From contig JANTQA010000029.1 in NCBI GenBank assembly GCA_027625915.1, forward strand, positions 9,176,001 through 9,240,000: DNA of 64,000 nucleotides, given 5' to 3'. The position numbers were made by a program, and so were the translations under genes. Source of the stretch: Anaeramoeba flamelloides. Lineage: Eukaryota > Metamonada > Anaeramoebidae. Position 1 is the first letter of the stretch. Each line of letters begins with the position of its first letter. Under the pieces are notes generated by a model. It was given only the letters and a program-made list of their open reading frames with translations, did no database searches and had not been told where the DNA came from. Positions 35,131 through 47,463 of the stretch are shown here, one piece after another.

Positions 35131-37272
35131 TTAATTTGCATGGGTTCTTTCCAACAAAAAAAATTTTGTTGGGTGTATCATCAAATCTTGAAACAAAATT
35201 GATTTTTCAAACCAGCTAATTCTGTCCCATCCCAATTTATGCTTTAAAATGATTAAATTTTTTGATAAATAAGGGATATCGTTTGGTGGGTTTTTCTTGA
35301 TCTTCTCGAGTGGACGTGGTTTACGTACTTCGCTTAGCCGTATATTAGTTCCAGATAGAAGGTATATTTCATATCTCTTGGTTTCTGTTTCGAAATACAT
35401 TGCATGTGTTTGCAAAACACTTGGAGTATTGTTGTGTTTGTTGGAGAACAGTTGATCAATATCTTTTGCTGTATAATTTTGGCTTTTTTTGTTTGAAAAA
35501 GATTAGTGAAAATAATTCACATAATAAAAATTAAAATAAAAAAAAAAGCACAAAGAATGAAAATAAAAATAAAAATAAATTTAAAACAAAGTAATTCAAA
35601 AATGAAAAAGTTACAAATGTATCATGCGTTGCAGTGTTGTTTTCTCGTGTTTTAAATGAATACCACTCTTTCTGTCATATTTAGAATTTGTTAATGGCAT
35701 CATGCCTTTGTATGAGTTTTGTTTTTTTTGTTCAAAATTATGAGATTTTTCTTTTTGAATTTTTTTTTTGGGAAAATTTTTCATAATTTTAGGATCAAAA
35801 TTTCTCTTTTGATCACTCGAACAGAAGAAATTTGTCTTGAAGATATCTGTTTCATTTAATTTTGTTATGGTGTTTAAAAAGATGCCTTTAGAGTTTTGCT
35901 TAAATGTTGGAAGGGGATTTATCTTTTGGTCTTGTTTGGAATTATTTTCAATTTTGGAAATATTTAAGGATGTGTCTGTTCTTTTGGTTTGATTGAGATC
36001 TTCTTCCTGGTGTCTCCTTTTTCTTTGTTGTCTGAATCCTAACTGTAAACTTTGAGAAGAAGCAATTAGTGAAAGATCAGAAAATTTTTTATTCTGATAA
36101 ATGTTCTTGAATTTTTGATTGTGGTTTGCAATAAGTTTTTCTTTGTTTTTATGATGAGAAAGAGTAATTTCACTTGGCTTTTCAACCTGAAACCGAACTT
36201 TTTCTTTTTTCTTCTGTTTTCCTTGATCAATATCTTGCTCTTGCTCTTGCTCTTTTTCTCTTTCTTTTTCTGATTCCTTTTCTTTTTCATTTTCTTTTTC
36301 TTTTTCTTTTTCATTTTCCTTTTCTCTTTCTCTTTCTCTTTCTCTTTCTCTTTCTCTTTCTCTTTCTCTTTCTCTTTTTCTTCCTGTTTCTTTTTCTTTT
36401 TCATTTTCTTTTTCTTTTTCTTTTTCGTTTTCATTTTCATTTTCATTTTCATTTTCATTTTCTTGTTGTGCTTCTTGTTCTCTTTTTTGAAGATTTTTTT
36501 TATATTTTTTTTTTTTTTTGGTTTGTCTTTTCACTTTTCTTATCCCCTCAAGATCATCGCCTTCATTATACTTTTGAATTCTTGTTTCAGTCTGGTACGG
36601 TTTGGGTTTGAAATTGAGTTCTCTTGACTTTGATCGGGTCAGTGGTGGTCTTTTTGGATCAATCAATTTCAAATTCTTCAAAATTTCGGTTCGCTTTTTT
36701 GCCATTTTCAAATATTGCAGTGAGCAATTAACACTCGTAATTAAATCAATTTTTTTATAAAAATTTACCCAGCCGTCAGTAGAAACAAAGATATTTTTTG
36801 GGAAATCCTCTTCTTTATGGAGAATTATAATATCCAAAATTCTCACAAAATGGTTTGCTTCCTTTGACGAAAAGCGGGATCGTATCCCATTTTTCCTTTT
36901 CATCCCCAGTTTGCTGACCCTCTTTTGCAAATATTTGAAATTCGCTATTACACCATAATAATATGTCAGCTTGTGAGTCTTTTTTGGAACAAAATGACTC
37001 GAATGGATCACAACAGGAACTATGTCAGACTGGATTGTATACTGGTCCTTCCCAGAACTCCACAGCCACCTCGTAGTGACCTTTTTGTTTTCATATGTTA
37101 GATCGTCAGGAGGTATATAAAAACTAATTACCCCAGACTTTATGATCCCTATTTGGATTTCTTTTTTCACATTTTCCAAATTGACGTATTGATAATGAAA
37201 AGGGCCAATAATAATCACCTTTTTCATATCTGGCCCCTTCTTTGTGGTCAATTCAACACTATTATTAGACAT
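35131..37272 (-). CDS. Rxt3-domain protein (histone deacetylase complex type), two exons
   Basis: Exon 1 is 37272-35664 and exon 2 is 35468-35131, giving about 648 residues. The proposed intron (195 nt, GTATTC...ATACAG) fits in phase; reading through instead stops at 35611. Residues ~45-150 carry the Rxt3 signature: FYIPPDDLTYEN, then RWLWSSGKDQYTIQSDIVPV and VIHSSHF, corresponding to the RxLWGTDxYTDDSDxVAxxIHSG pattern of the family, followed by GIRSR. Yeast Rxt3 is a subunit of the Rpd3L deacetylase complex. A Glu-Asn, Glu-Lys and Arg-Glu low-complexity tract fills ~267-345, followed by a Lys/Gln-rich region. Exon 2 has MYFETETKRYEIYLLSGTNI, resembling the C-terminal strand region of fungal Rxt3 proteins, and GWDRISWFEKSI. 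Expected nuclear. Confidence 0.7.
36236..36470. repeat. (TCTTTC/TTTTTC)n hexamer tract inside the Rxt3 gene
   Basis: About 230 bases of near-perfect CTTTTT, CTCTTT and CATTTT hexamers encode KEKE, RERE and ENEN on the minus strand. The long frames on the opposite strand and in the other minus frame are shadows of this tract. Confidence 0.9.
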
Positions 37273-38281
37273 AATGTTCTAGGATTTTTTTTCTTGATGC
37301 CTTGTTGAGATCTTTTTTTTTTTTTGAACTTTTGTTCTTGTGTTTAGTTGGGGTTTGATTTTGGATTTTTTGGTTTGTTGATTTTTTTTTTCCTTTTCAG
37401 TTTGTTTGTGTTAGTATTCTGGTTAACCGAATTTCACCCCTAAATAATGTTTTGATTTGACAGACAACAATATTAAGCCCCAAACAAAAATAAAAAAAAA
37501 TAAAATAAAAATCTTGCATTTTCAAAGTTTTTCTGATTTCAACTTTTTATAAATAAATACATAACTTGAAAGTATTCAGAAAAATAAGGCGATTTGGTCC
37601 CCTTTCATGTAATTTTTGTTATTTGCCAAGAAATATTCACATCTAATTTTCAAAAATAAAATTTTTTTACTTTTGCAAATGAGTTTTAAATCAAAATTCA
37701 CATTTTTTCCTTTTTTTCAATTTTCGTGAAAAAGAAAACACCATTTTGTTTGCTTTTCAAATTAGAAGTTCTCAAATATGATATTTCTTTGAGAAAAAAA
37801 AATATTACTTTTGAAAAAGAGTAGAAATTGGTTTGGTTGAGAAAATCGCATTAATAGCAAAATAATTTTTGAGTTTTCTAAAGTTTAATATCCAATCAAA
37901 GGTTATTCAAAACTTCCCGTTTTTTAAAAAATGTAGATTTTGTTGAACAACCTTAACCACAAATTACTTTGGATCTCAAAAATAATTTGCAATTTTTTTT
38001 TTGGAAACTGTGAAAAATTAAGTAACAATTTTTTTTTGCAAATAACATCAAACTGTAAGTGCTTTTGAAATTTGGACAGAAAAACCTAATTGGAAAAAGT
38101 GTAATTAAATTAAAGCAAAATAATTGTCTGTTTGTTAATTAAATTTGGTACAAACTAAAAACATTTCGTAAAAGAAATACAAATTCCCAAAATATGATTT
38201 TTATAACACTCTAACGAACTTTTGTATAAAAGCAGTGATGTTACCTGAATAATAGAAGAGGAAAAAAGTTCACTTCATTTT

Positions 38282-38315
<34 letters not shown>

Positions 38316-38843
38316 TAACCCATTAGTTTTCAAAGAAGTAAATGGTTGAAATTTGTTATTTCAATTTATTTTTTGGTTCTTTTTTATTTGTTCTATGTTG
38401 GATATTTTTTTAATTTTTGTATATAACGAGTGAAAAATGTGTTCAGAATGAAAGACAAGGATCTGAATTGAAAAAATGTAAATTAGTTAAAAATTTATCT
38501 CATTTAATTAACAAATACAAGTAATAAATAAGAAAAAAGTTTCTTTTCTTTTCCGAATTGTTCTTAATCAAATAGATTTTTTAGAGAAGTTGGTCGAAAT
38601 TTGATTCTGTGTTTGAAAACTAACTGAAGAAAAAGAAAAATAAATTGAACATTTTCTCAAAGTTATTAATAATTTATTCAAATTAAGAAGAAGGAATTTA
38701 TCTCAAAGTTCAATCAGAAAACAGATATTTAAACCCAAGAGTTTTATTATAAAATGATCTTAAGAAGATCTTGTTTTTTTTATCCACTAATTTATGGAAG
38801 TAAAATTTATAAACTTGAAATCTAAATTGTCATTTTTTTTTAG
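37273..38843. other. Intergenic, nothing firm
   Basis: 5' flank of the Rxt3-type gene; contains a poly-T tract of about 30 near 38285-38313. Confidence 0.4.
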
Positions 38844-39094
38844 AAAATTACAGTTTCCACCTTACCTTCGAAAAAAATAATTTGAAAGTTTTTTTTTCAA
38901 TTATTGATTACCTTGGGTTTCAGAATGTTCTTTTTTCATTATGTTTTTATGAAACAATTTCAAATATATTTTTCAATTTTAATCTATTTTTATTTTTGAA
39001 CAAAGATCTTTATTTTTTAACTCTCAATAAAATTAATTTATGTGTTGTTCAAAAAAATAAACATATTTTGGATATAACTTTGTTTCACGATTAG
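38844..39094 (+). CDS. Terminal exon of an unrecognised protein (partial)
   Basis: A strong acceptor (catttttttttag) is followed by 82 open codons to TAG. They begin NYSFHLTFEKNNLKVFFSII, then hydrophobic strands, and end NLCVVQKNKHILDITLFHD. Alternating strand-like segments suggest a beta-rich fold. No ATG, so 5' exons are missing. No family recognised. Confidence 0.35.
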
Positions 39095-39975
39095 TTTTCA
39101 GTTTCTATCCAGATTTTGGTGATTTTTCCAACAGAAATTATTGTTAAAAAGAAATAAGATCAAGAAAAAGTTGTTGTTTATTTACTATTTTTTGCATTTT
39201 TATTTAGATTCTCAACTTTCGAAACATATCATTAAAACAAATACCAATGTCAATTAAACTCAAACAGTTTTTTTGTGTTTGAATGGATAAAAACTATGTT
39301 CAAAACAATTTGAAAAAGTAAAAAAATCAATAAAAATATTTGAAAAACTTTGTATGAATTTGTCAGCAACCACCCTTTCACTTTTAACAATTTTCAAGTC
39401 CAGAACATTTCTGAAAAACACTTTTTTTGAGTGTCTAAAAGATACTTGTATCTGAGGATTAAAAGGGAAAAAATTTTAACTTTCTATTTAATTTCCGTTT
39501 TTTCAATTTTGGTAAATAGAGTTTAACCAAGAAATAGGTTGTAATTTTGGTGATCTCTATTGATTTATTAAGGTGTTTTTTATATTATCTATTTATTGAG
39601 GCAACAAAGAATTTGAAATTTTACTCACATTTTATTATTGAAAAATGATAAAAAACTGAAGTTTTGTCCTATTTAAAAATCAAATAAAAGATATAAAAAC
39701 CTTGAAAATATAATTTCACTCACTATGATTTTTGTATCAAGATGGTGTACCATAAGTAAACCAGATATAGTCTTTAATGTTACAATTTTTTGAGATTTTT
39801 TTTTTTTGCGTAAATTTTTGCTTTTATTAAATATTGGATATCAATCCCGTATTGTTATCAGAGGTTAGCTGAAATAACTCCAGGACAAAGAAGTATAATA
39901 TTCCTGAGAAGGGATGTATTTTAAAGAAATCTTTTCAGTTTTTAAAACCATATAAGAAAGGTCCTCAATCCAGAT
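39095..39975. other. Intergenic, nothing firm
   Basis: No supported feature. Confidence 0.4.
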
Positions 39976-40172
39976 ATAGTCAGTTCCTTTTTTAAGGCAC
40001 AACTTTCAACAATCATTTAGAACAAAAAAAATCTCAAATTAAGGTACAAAATACAAATGCTAGTAAAATAAAATTGTTAAAAAAAAATTACAAAAAATGT
40101 ACCTTAAATTGAGTTTTTTTTGTGCCTTAAATTTCCTTGAAAGTTTGTGTCTTAAAAGTGGAACTGACTGTT
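39976..40172. mobile_element. Short MITE family D copy 1 (~197 bp)
   Basis: The inverted ends are GTCAGTTCC..TTTTAAGGCAC and its complement (AAAAGTGGAACTGACTGT). Inner arms carry TCTCAAATTAAGG, giving an almost fully palindromic element. Confidence 0.75.
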
Positions 40173-40210
40173 TACTTGTTGAAATCAGGAAAAAAGAAAA
40201 AAATTCAAAG

Positions 40211-40720
40211 TAGAGTCGTTAAAAAAAATACACAGCCTGAAAAAAATCCCTGACAAGATTTTTAATTAGTGAGATTGGGAAAATGTATAAATCTAATTGT
40301 ATTTATTTAAAATCAAATCCTATTTATATAAAGAACCAATTTTTTTATGAACCTATTAATAAACCTACCTAAAGTGCATTAAAGTAGGGTGTATATAGAA
40401 TACTCAAGTTATTTTTCGATAACCAAAGTAGATCTACTTTTTTTGAAAAACCAATCGAAGTTTATATGGAAACTCAAAAGAATTTGGAAAATCATAATTT
40501 TTTTTCTTGCTTTTTGATTGATTAAATCCTGTTTTGAACAAGTTTAATTTTATTAAAGATAATTCCAATAAGCGGATGAGTTATAATTTTAAAAGTTTTA
40601 TTCTGGAAAAAAAGGATTTGGTTTTAAATAAAAGAAATTTCAAAACAATTTTCCTTAAACTGAAAAATTAAAAATCTTATCAGGGATTTTAATCATGTTT
40701 GGTATTTGTTTCACTACTAT
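40211..40720. mobile_element. MITE family G copy 2 (~510 bp)
   Basis: Copy of 62092-62585. The ends TGAAAAAAATCCCTGACAAG and, inverted, CTTATCAGGGATTTTAATCA are both partly eroded. It lies 38 bp from the family D copy. Confidence 0.75.
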
Positions 40721-41283
40721 ATTTTTTGAAAATTGTTTTTTTTTTTCATGATCTTATTTTTGATGAAAATAGACAAGAGACTATCTTGAGTCTCACCTTC
40801 CTTTCTATTTATTGTTTTTTGACCAAACAACTCTTTTTACATACTTGATTTTAATCATAAATTGAAAAATTTTATCCTTTAATTATCTTTTTTTTTTTTT
40901 TTCATTCTATCAATCCATTAGTTTTGAAAGTAGGTGTTGATTTTAATATATGAATTTTATTTCTTTTTTTAAGAATTTATTAGACTTTTATTGGAAAAAC
41001 TAAGAATACTAATTCAAATAATATTTAGGTAAGGAAAAAAAGAAAATTTGTAGGTATTTTTTTATGATTTGGGGACTTGTGATTGAAAAGAATTTGTATT
41101 TTAGAAGACAAATCTCCACTATTGTAATATATAAGGTTTTTAGTTTCTTTTATTCCACCATTAAAAGAAATGATTTCAGGAAAAATGTAGTTTTTTTTTT
41201 TTTTTGAGAAAAATTAATAATTTACAGTGATCTAAATAATTGATGCCAAACAAATATAATCCTTGTTTGTAAAAAAATAATTT
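40721..41283. other. Intergenic, nothing firm
   Basis: No supported feature. Confidence 0.4.
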
Positions 41284-41472
41284 ATGTTTTTTTTTAATTT
41301 TTATACCAATCCAACATACAATTCACCATCCAGTGGTATAACTAAGTTAAAACCAAGTGTAAAAGTAAACTCCTTGATTTTCAAAGTAAAATTTAAATTA
41401 TTAATGCAATCTGTTGAAAATTTTTCACAAATTATCAGTTTTTTTGAATTTTTTTATTTTAATTTTCTCTGA
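41284..41472 (+). CDS. Small hypothetical ORF, 62 residues
   Basis: ATG to TGA. After a Phe run it reads NFYTNPTYNSPSSGITKLKP then SVKVNSLIFKVKFKLLMQSV, a plausible beta/helix peptide. The last ~15 residues are Phe-rich and follow an AG, so the real end is uncertain. No family assigned. Confidence 0.25.
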   Translation: MFFFNFYTNPTYNSPSSGITKLKPSVKVNSLIFKVKFKLLMQSVENFSQIISFFEFFYFNFL

Positions 41473-42379
41473 AATTTCAGTCTATTTTTTAAGATAAATT
41501 TTCTAATTTGATACTTCTAATTTCGGATTTTTTATAAATAATAGAACTTTAAGAAATCAGTACTATCTTTACTTATAGTTTATTGTTAGTTTTTTTTTTT
41601 TTACTTAATGTATAGATCTTCTATAATCAAGAAAACACTCTTTTTATATTGAAACATTAAGATAAGGAAAATTTTTTAAAAAAAAATGTTTAATATTTTG
41701 TATTTTTGAAATTCACTAATATAATAAACATTATTATACATAACATTTTAGAAAAGGTTTACAAATTTATTAGATATTAATGAGAATTGCAAAAAATGAA
41801 AATTTTCAGGAATATTTTTTTACTTTTAATTGTAAAATTTCTGTAAAATTTTATTTGACTTAGTGTAGAGAGTATTTTCATATATATTTTTTTAATAGTC
41901 TAGTAAGAATAGTATTTTTCAATTTTAAAATAAAATAAGATATTCCCGACATAATATATTTGCTAAATAAAATTGAAAAATGTTGTTTTTTCTGTTTTTG
42001 GAATATTTTTTATCATTTTATTTTTTTCCATGTTTGGGTTATTATGTAAATTCCCTGTTTTTTTTCTGAAAATTATTTTAAAGTTTATTATTTTTTCTTT
42101 CTTAACGTTCGATCTAACGTTCATTCATTGTAACCTTTTTCAATAAAATAATACCCCAAAAATAGGTGTTTTTTTCAAAAGTCGAGAATTTTGAAAAGGG
42201 GGGGTATTCAGATTTTCAAGAGTTTAAAGGCTATCCTATTTTTAATAACATAAAATTATCACACATTTGAAAAAATACTTCATAAAGGACATATAACAGA
42301 AATACAATTTGGATTTTTGGCGAACTTTAATTTTCGAAATTTATTTTTTCCTTGCATCGATGGATTAAACTTTCTAATA

Positions 42380-42576
42380 CAGTCAGTTTCATTTTTAAGG
42401 CACAAACAAACAACGAAATTTAAGGCACAAAAAAATCTCCAATTAAGGCACAAAATTTGTAATTTTTAATTTTTACAATTTATTTTACTAGAATCTCAAT
42501 TGTGTGTCTTAATTTGAGATTTTTATTGTGCCTTAAATTTTGTTGAAAGTATGTGCCTTAAAAGTGGAACTGACTG
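42380..42576. mobile_element. Short MITE family D copy 2 (197 bp, TA-flanked)
   Basis: The element reads CAGTCAGTTTCATTTTTAAG ... CCTTAAAAGTGGAACTGACTG, with TA immediately outside each end. The ends are inverted repeats and the interior pairs with itself, typical of a Tc1/mariner-type foldback MITE. Confidence 0.85.
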
Positions 42577-42927
42577 TATGTATTCTTTTGAATTTTATAT
42601 TATTATTAAAATAACATAACAGAAAAGTACAAAATTGTGTTTAATTTTAAAACTTTCTTTTTTTTTTTTTTGACAACCTATATAATAATCGATTAAAGAA
42701 ACCATAAATAAACACAAGTAAGTATAACATTGATTTCTTAAATTTCTATTATTTAAAAAAAAAAAAAACAGTTATTGTTTTCAAAAAAATTGTTAAACAG
42801 AATGAATAGGTTATGTTGAAAAAGATAAAAAAATAAATTTTTAGTAAAGAATCGAAACTCCATTTAACTCAAAGTGGCCAAGAAAAAAATTGAAAATTCA
42901 CTTTATTTTGAGAATCTACAAAAATTT

Positions 42928-43043
42928 GGAATTTTATTTTTTACAAATTATTTTACTAGAATCTGAATTTTGTGTCTTAATTTGAGATTTTTTACGTGCC
43001 TTAATTTTTTTTGAAGTTTGAGTCTTAAAAGTGAAACTGACTG
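42928..43043. mobile_element. MITE family D copy 3, right half only
   Basis: It matches the right half of copy 2 (TTTTACTAGAATCT through GTGAAACTGACTG, then TA). The left half is absent. Confidence 0.75.
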
Positions 43044-43568
43044 TAAAATCATTTTTGGTCACCTTTCATTGAAATATATGATGTAAATTTTCTAGATAAC
43101 TTCCTTTAATGGGGTATAATTATGAAAATAATGATCACTTTTTTCTAATTTTTGAAAAGTTCCCAAATTCAAGATATTGAATATTATTTCAAAATAAATT
43201 ATTTTTTTTTGAAGAAATTAATCATATTTCATGTGAAGGAAGTGTAAAAAAAATATACTTATCAATAAAATAATAAAGTTTTGAAAGAAGACACTATAAA
43301 AAATATTTTGAATTCAAGAAAAAAAATATTTTTAACTTGAAAAATATATAATAACTTTATTCAAAGAACAATTCAAATCAATTTTTTCTTTTTGTTGAAA
43401 AAAAAAATATGAGAATAATAACCAAATAATTAGATTCAAAATTTTCCCAAATGTAAACAAAATATTTTTATAAAATTTGAAAATTCAACTTATAACCTAA
43501 AGAAACAAATATAAACCTGGTTTCTTACTTAATACGTATTAATAGCACAACCTTAATTTTTTTTTCAG

Positions 43569-43667
43569 TGGATTATTAACAACACAGGGACTAAATGTAT
43601 CAATAGATTCTCAATTATTTTACAATTTTTTAAAGATTTCCAAACATATAAAAATAATTTAAATTAA
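43569..43667 (+). CDS. Orphan short terminal exon (partial)
   Basis: An ideal acceptor (ttttttttcag) is followed in phase by 32 codons, WIINNTGTKCINRFSIILQF then FKDFQTYKNNLN and TAA. Composition is protein-like. The length is too short to prove. No upstream exon identified. Confidence 0.25.
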   Translation, partial: WIINNTGTKCINRFSIILQFFKDFQTYKNNLN

Positions 43668-44779
43668 TAATTCTAATAATAAAAAAAATAATAGATATTA
43701 TCAAATAACTAATTTTAAAAATAATAGTTCCTTGTTTATACTCTGAATATTTGAAAAGGTATATTGACTAATCTTAAATATTATAAAATAAATATATCCG
43801 GGAAAGTATTTTTATCAAAACTTAAATTCAAAACTAAGACAACTAAACTAAAAATAGAAAATTTTTACACATTTAAAAACAGTTACAAGAATCATAATAA
43901 AACAATTTCATGAAAATTGGAGATTATTTTAGATTTTCTCTAATATTGAAAATAATTTTTTCGACTTTTAGTTTTTTTATTTTCATTTCATTTTTTGGAT
44001 TTATGTAACTTGTTTAGTTTAATCAATGATTTTTTTGGAATGTAAGATTTTAAATTAAAGTTTTGTAGTTCAAAATAGAAGAAATCAAATAAAATTAGTT
44101 TATGGTATCTAAAATTTTGATCGATCAATATTCTTAATAGAATTTTTGTAATTTTTTCAATCTACCAAAATATTTTTCTTCTATTCATCTCCAAAATTCT
44201 TTAACACATACGATATTTTTATAAGTATTGGTTTTTTATTTGTTTTTTGTATTATAGGTATTGTAATTAATATAAATAACTTATTTACATTTTAATTAGT
44301 GAATGGTTCAAAATTATATTTCATCTAGAATTGATTAAGTATGTTTTTTTTTTCTAAAATTAAATTTTGATGCCTTAAAAAGTTTAAAATGGGGTTTGGA
44401 TGGAAAATTTACAATAGAACAAGTGTCAATTTGGGGAAAAGGCTAAGAAAGTAACTTTATAACTAAAAAAATTATTTTAAACAAAATTTCATTTGAAAAA
44501 CCAATTTATATGTTTTAATTTATAAAAAATTCCAAAAAAAAAATTAATGTTATTTGGGATTAATTTTATCCATAATTTTTGTTCAATTTTTGATCTACTA
44601 AAAATTAGAGAAATTTTCTGTTTATTTCAAAAAATAAAAAAAAACTGAATAGAAGTATCCATCGAGTGTCACCGAGTGTCCATAGAGTAACTATATTTTC
44701 AAAATTCAAAGGAATCGAGTAAAATCAAATATTTTACTCCATTCTTTTAATTACTGAAAATATAACAACATTTTTTTTT
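43668..44779. other. Intergenic, nothing firm
   Basis: One copy of the GATTTTACTC-type motif near 44730; otherwise no supported feature. Confidence 0.4.
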
Positions 44780-45290
44780 TTATTTTTTTGGAATAAATCA
44801 AAAATTTATTCAAAATCAAGTATATCAAAAAATAAAAAAAACTAATGAGAAGTGTTCTAGGTTTTTTTTTTACTTTTTGAAATAAACCGAAAATTTATAT
44901 AAATTTTCGGTTTATTACAAAAATTAAAAAAAACCTAATGGAAAAATTAAAAAAAAATATTATTTATAATTTAAAACAACAAATAATTCTCTAAAAGTCA
45001 AAATAATTGATTCCCTATTTGAAAGATATTCATCAGATTCAAAATGCTTTTTAAATATAATAAAATGAGCTCTTAACTAAAAGAAAAAAATATTCATATT
45101 TTTTACTATTTAATTAGGAAAAAAATATTAATAGAACCTTGGAAAATTGGATTTTTCAACTTAAATTGTAAAATATCATTGAAAAATAATTTTTTATCCA
45201 AGATTTTTTATTAACCAATATTGCTATTTTTAATTGAAGTTATCAAAAAGGGTAAAATTAGCAAATATTTAATTTTTTTTTGAAAATTTT
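44780..45290. repeat. Dispersed repeat family F copy 2
   Basis: Reverse-complement partner of 23555-24090. The left end carries the palindrome GAAAATTTATATAAATTTTC (44886-44905) flanked by CCTA-ended A/T arms. Confidence 0.7.
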
Positions 45291-46895
45291 TTGGAAGATT
45301 ATGATCTACATTTTTTTCTGAGAAAAAATAATCTTCATTCCTTTATATGTAGATAAATTATTTTCAGATTCAACTGAACAAATGAAGTTGTTTTAAAGAA
45401 TTGACAGCTTGAAATAATCAAAAAAAAATCAAATACACAATCAACTTTAACGTTGACTAACATCAAATACGATCTGAGGTTTTATATTTTCTTTTATCTT
45501 TAAAAGACTTTTTTTCTTTATTTCGAACAAATAAAAATAAATCAAAACTGAATTTTTTTTTCTCAACAAAGAAAAATCTGATTTTTGTTTTCAAGATTTT
45601 ATAAAGACTTTTTTTTCAGAATTGGTTCTAGTTTCATTCAACACTCACTAATCAAAAAATGAGTTGGGAACTTTTTTCACAAGAGAACAATGCAGTTCAT
45701 AACCTGACTCTTTTTTTATACTATTATTTGACTTTTAAAAAATGAAAATTTTCACATTCCTAAAATATTTTCCAAACTTTAAAGCTGAAGAAAATTGAAA
45801 TATCTTTACAACATAATTTGAAATGATATTTTGAGACATTTAAATTAAACAACCTTAGTTAACTCTAAGACAAAATTTTTACTTTTCTAATTTGGTTGTA
45901 GCAGTAATAATTAATATTCATTTTGAAAATTGAAATCAAAATTTTCCTTTATTAATAAGAAAATAACAGTAATTGTTGCAATAGTAAATAATTGAATTCT
46001 ACAAGAAATGATAATTCAATTCTCTCAAGTTTATAATTGAAGTTGCTTATCATATTTTATTGTATTCTTTGAAAAAAATAAGTTGATTACCTTTGGGAAT
46101 AAAAATAAATCCGATTTACATCCCTTAATAAAAAATTCAAGATCTGATCAATGTAGTTCGAAAAATTTCGGAAAACTATTTCGAAAATTTAAAAAATCTA
46201 TGTTTAAAAAAATAAATTCATCACTTAGAATAAAGCATTACAAGATACTCAAACAAGACTGAAAATCTACACATCTTCTTGAATCAATGAAGCAGCAATT
46301 GAAAAGTGCGTACCTATGAAAAATTTGTTAAGAATTCTTTTCTGATCAGAAAGGTTTTTGAATACCTTAAATCATTTAATCACAAATTCTCGGCATCCTA
46401 ATTGAAATTCAATTCTTTTCAAAAAAAAAATCATTTGCTCGATCAAAAAAAAAATAAATTCTTTAAATTTTCTTTTGAATTTATTAGCTTCAAATTGAAA
46501 TCAATCAACAACTTATAATTTTCAAAACAAAACCAAAGACATTAAAAACAACATTATTATAATTTGGAATTAATAAGATTTTGCTATTCCAAATAATTGT
46601 GATTTTAATTCCTTTTTAATAAGTTATTTTCAAGAGGGTCAAACACAAAAAGAGTCAAAAGTGATAGTGAACGGGTTTCAATCGAATAATTTTCACTTGA
46701 GGATTTAAAAATATAAAAAATTAATTTTGTAAAAAAACAACTTTGATCTGAGATGGAAAATTATTAGTGTTATTTGAAACAAGGGAAAAGGCAAACAATA
46801 AAGTGGATATTCTTTATAAATGAGATCTTGGTTGAACACTTCTCAATAACCTAAAGTATATTGATTTTATTGTCTAAATTTCAAAATTGTTTCAG
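45291..46895. other. AT-rich, a few tiny candidate exons only
   Basis: Around 45620-45745 a cttttttttcag acceptor is followed by a 13-codon frame (IGSSFIQHSLIKK), and an overlapping ATG frame begins MSWELFSQENNAVHNLTLFL. Both are too short to call. Confidence 0.3.
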
Positions 46896-46965
46896 AAAAG
46901 ATTTTCTGAAAGAAGAAACCAATTTTCAAGATAGAGAAATTTTCATTTTTGACGAAATAATTTAA
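46896..46965 (+). CDS. Very short candidate terminal exon (partial)
   Basis: The acceptor attgtttcag is followed by KDFLKEETNFQDREIFIFDE, then II and TAA. The acidic, polar peptide stands out from the flanks, but 22 codons cannot be proven. Confidence 0.2.
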
Positions 46966-47211
46966 ATTTTATCCCAAAAAAAACACAAAATCTTCACAAA
47001 AGAATGATAAAATCAAAAAATATCTGATTGACCTGGGACAATTGTGAAAATAAAATACAAATGTTAAAAAATAGTTTCATAAAAAAGATAGAAACTTTCT
47101 TAACAGAATAAACAGTTTAAATTTCAAAAAAATAGAGTAATTATCGAGTCAACCAACGATTCTGTTCAATCAATCAGGAATTTATGAAATTATATTTGGA
47201 AACGATCAAAG

Positions 47212-47463
47212 GTGTCAAATTTACAAAATGAAAAGATTAGATGGGCCTCATCTAATATGATCACCAAATTCAAAATCTTCCGACCAAATGCTTTAACTGA
47301 ATTTTTTAATTTTCTCTTGAAGAAAAGGAGAAAATTCTTGAACGTCTTAGAAAATTTTTTTTGGAAGAATTTTCCACTTAATTATCACAAACGAACATCA
47401 AAATTATTTACTTTTATCTGTTCTTCGAAAAAAATTATTTTGATCATCTTTGTTCCAAAGTGA
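47212..47463 (+). CDS. Candidate exon, basic hypothetical protein (partial)
   Basis: An 83-codon frame to TGA after an AAAG (no ATG at its start; first in-frame ATG at codon 16). It reads SNLQNEKIRWASSNMITKFK, then RPNALTEFFNFLLKKRRKFL and a basic/hydrophobic end. Composition is protein-like; no family recognised. Confidence 0.25.
   Translation: MSNLQNEKIRWASSNMITKFKIFRPNALTEFFNFLLKKRRKFLNVLENFFWKNFPLNYHKRTSKLFTFICSSKKIILIIFVPK

Noticed and set aside
34984-35202. 72-codon plus-strand frame
   Set aside because: TTG start; its 3' part is antisense to the last Rxt3 exon.
36236-36470. CRISPR-like regular repeat array
   Set aside because: Simple hexamer microsatellite in a coding sequence of a eukaryote; no unique spacers.
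36066-36611. Two long frames, 36066-36458 (-) and 36174-36611 (+)
   Set aside because: Pure repeats of Met-Lys/Glu-Lys or Phe/Leu generated by the hexamer tract inside the Rxt3 gene; shadows.
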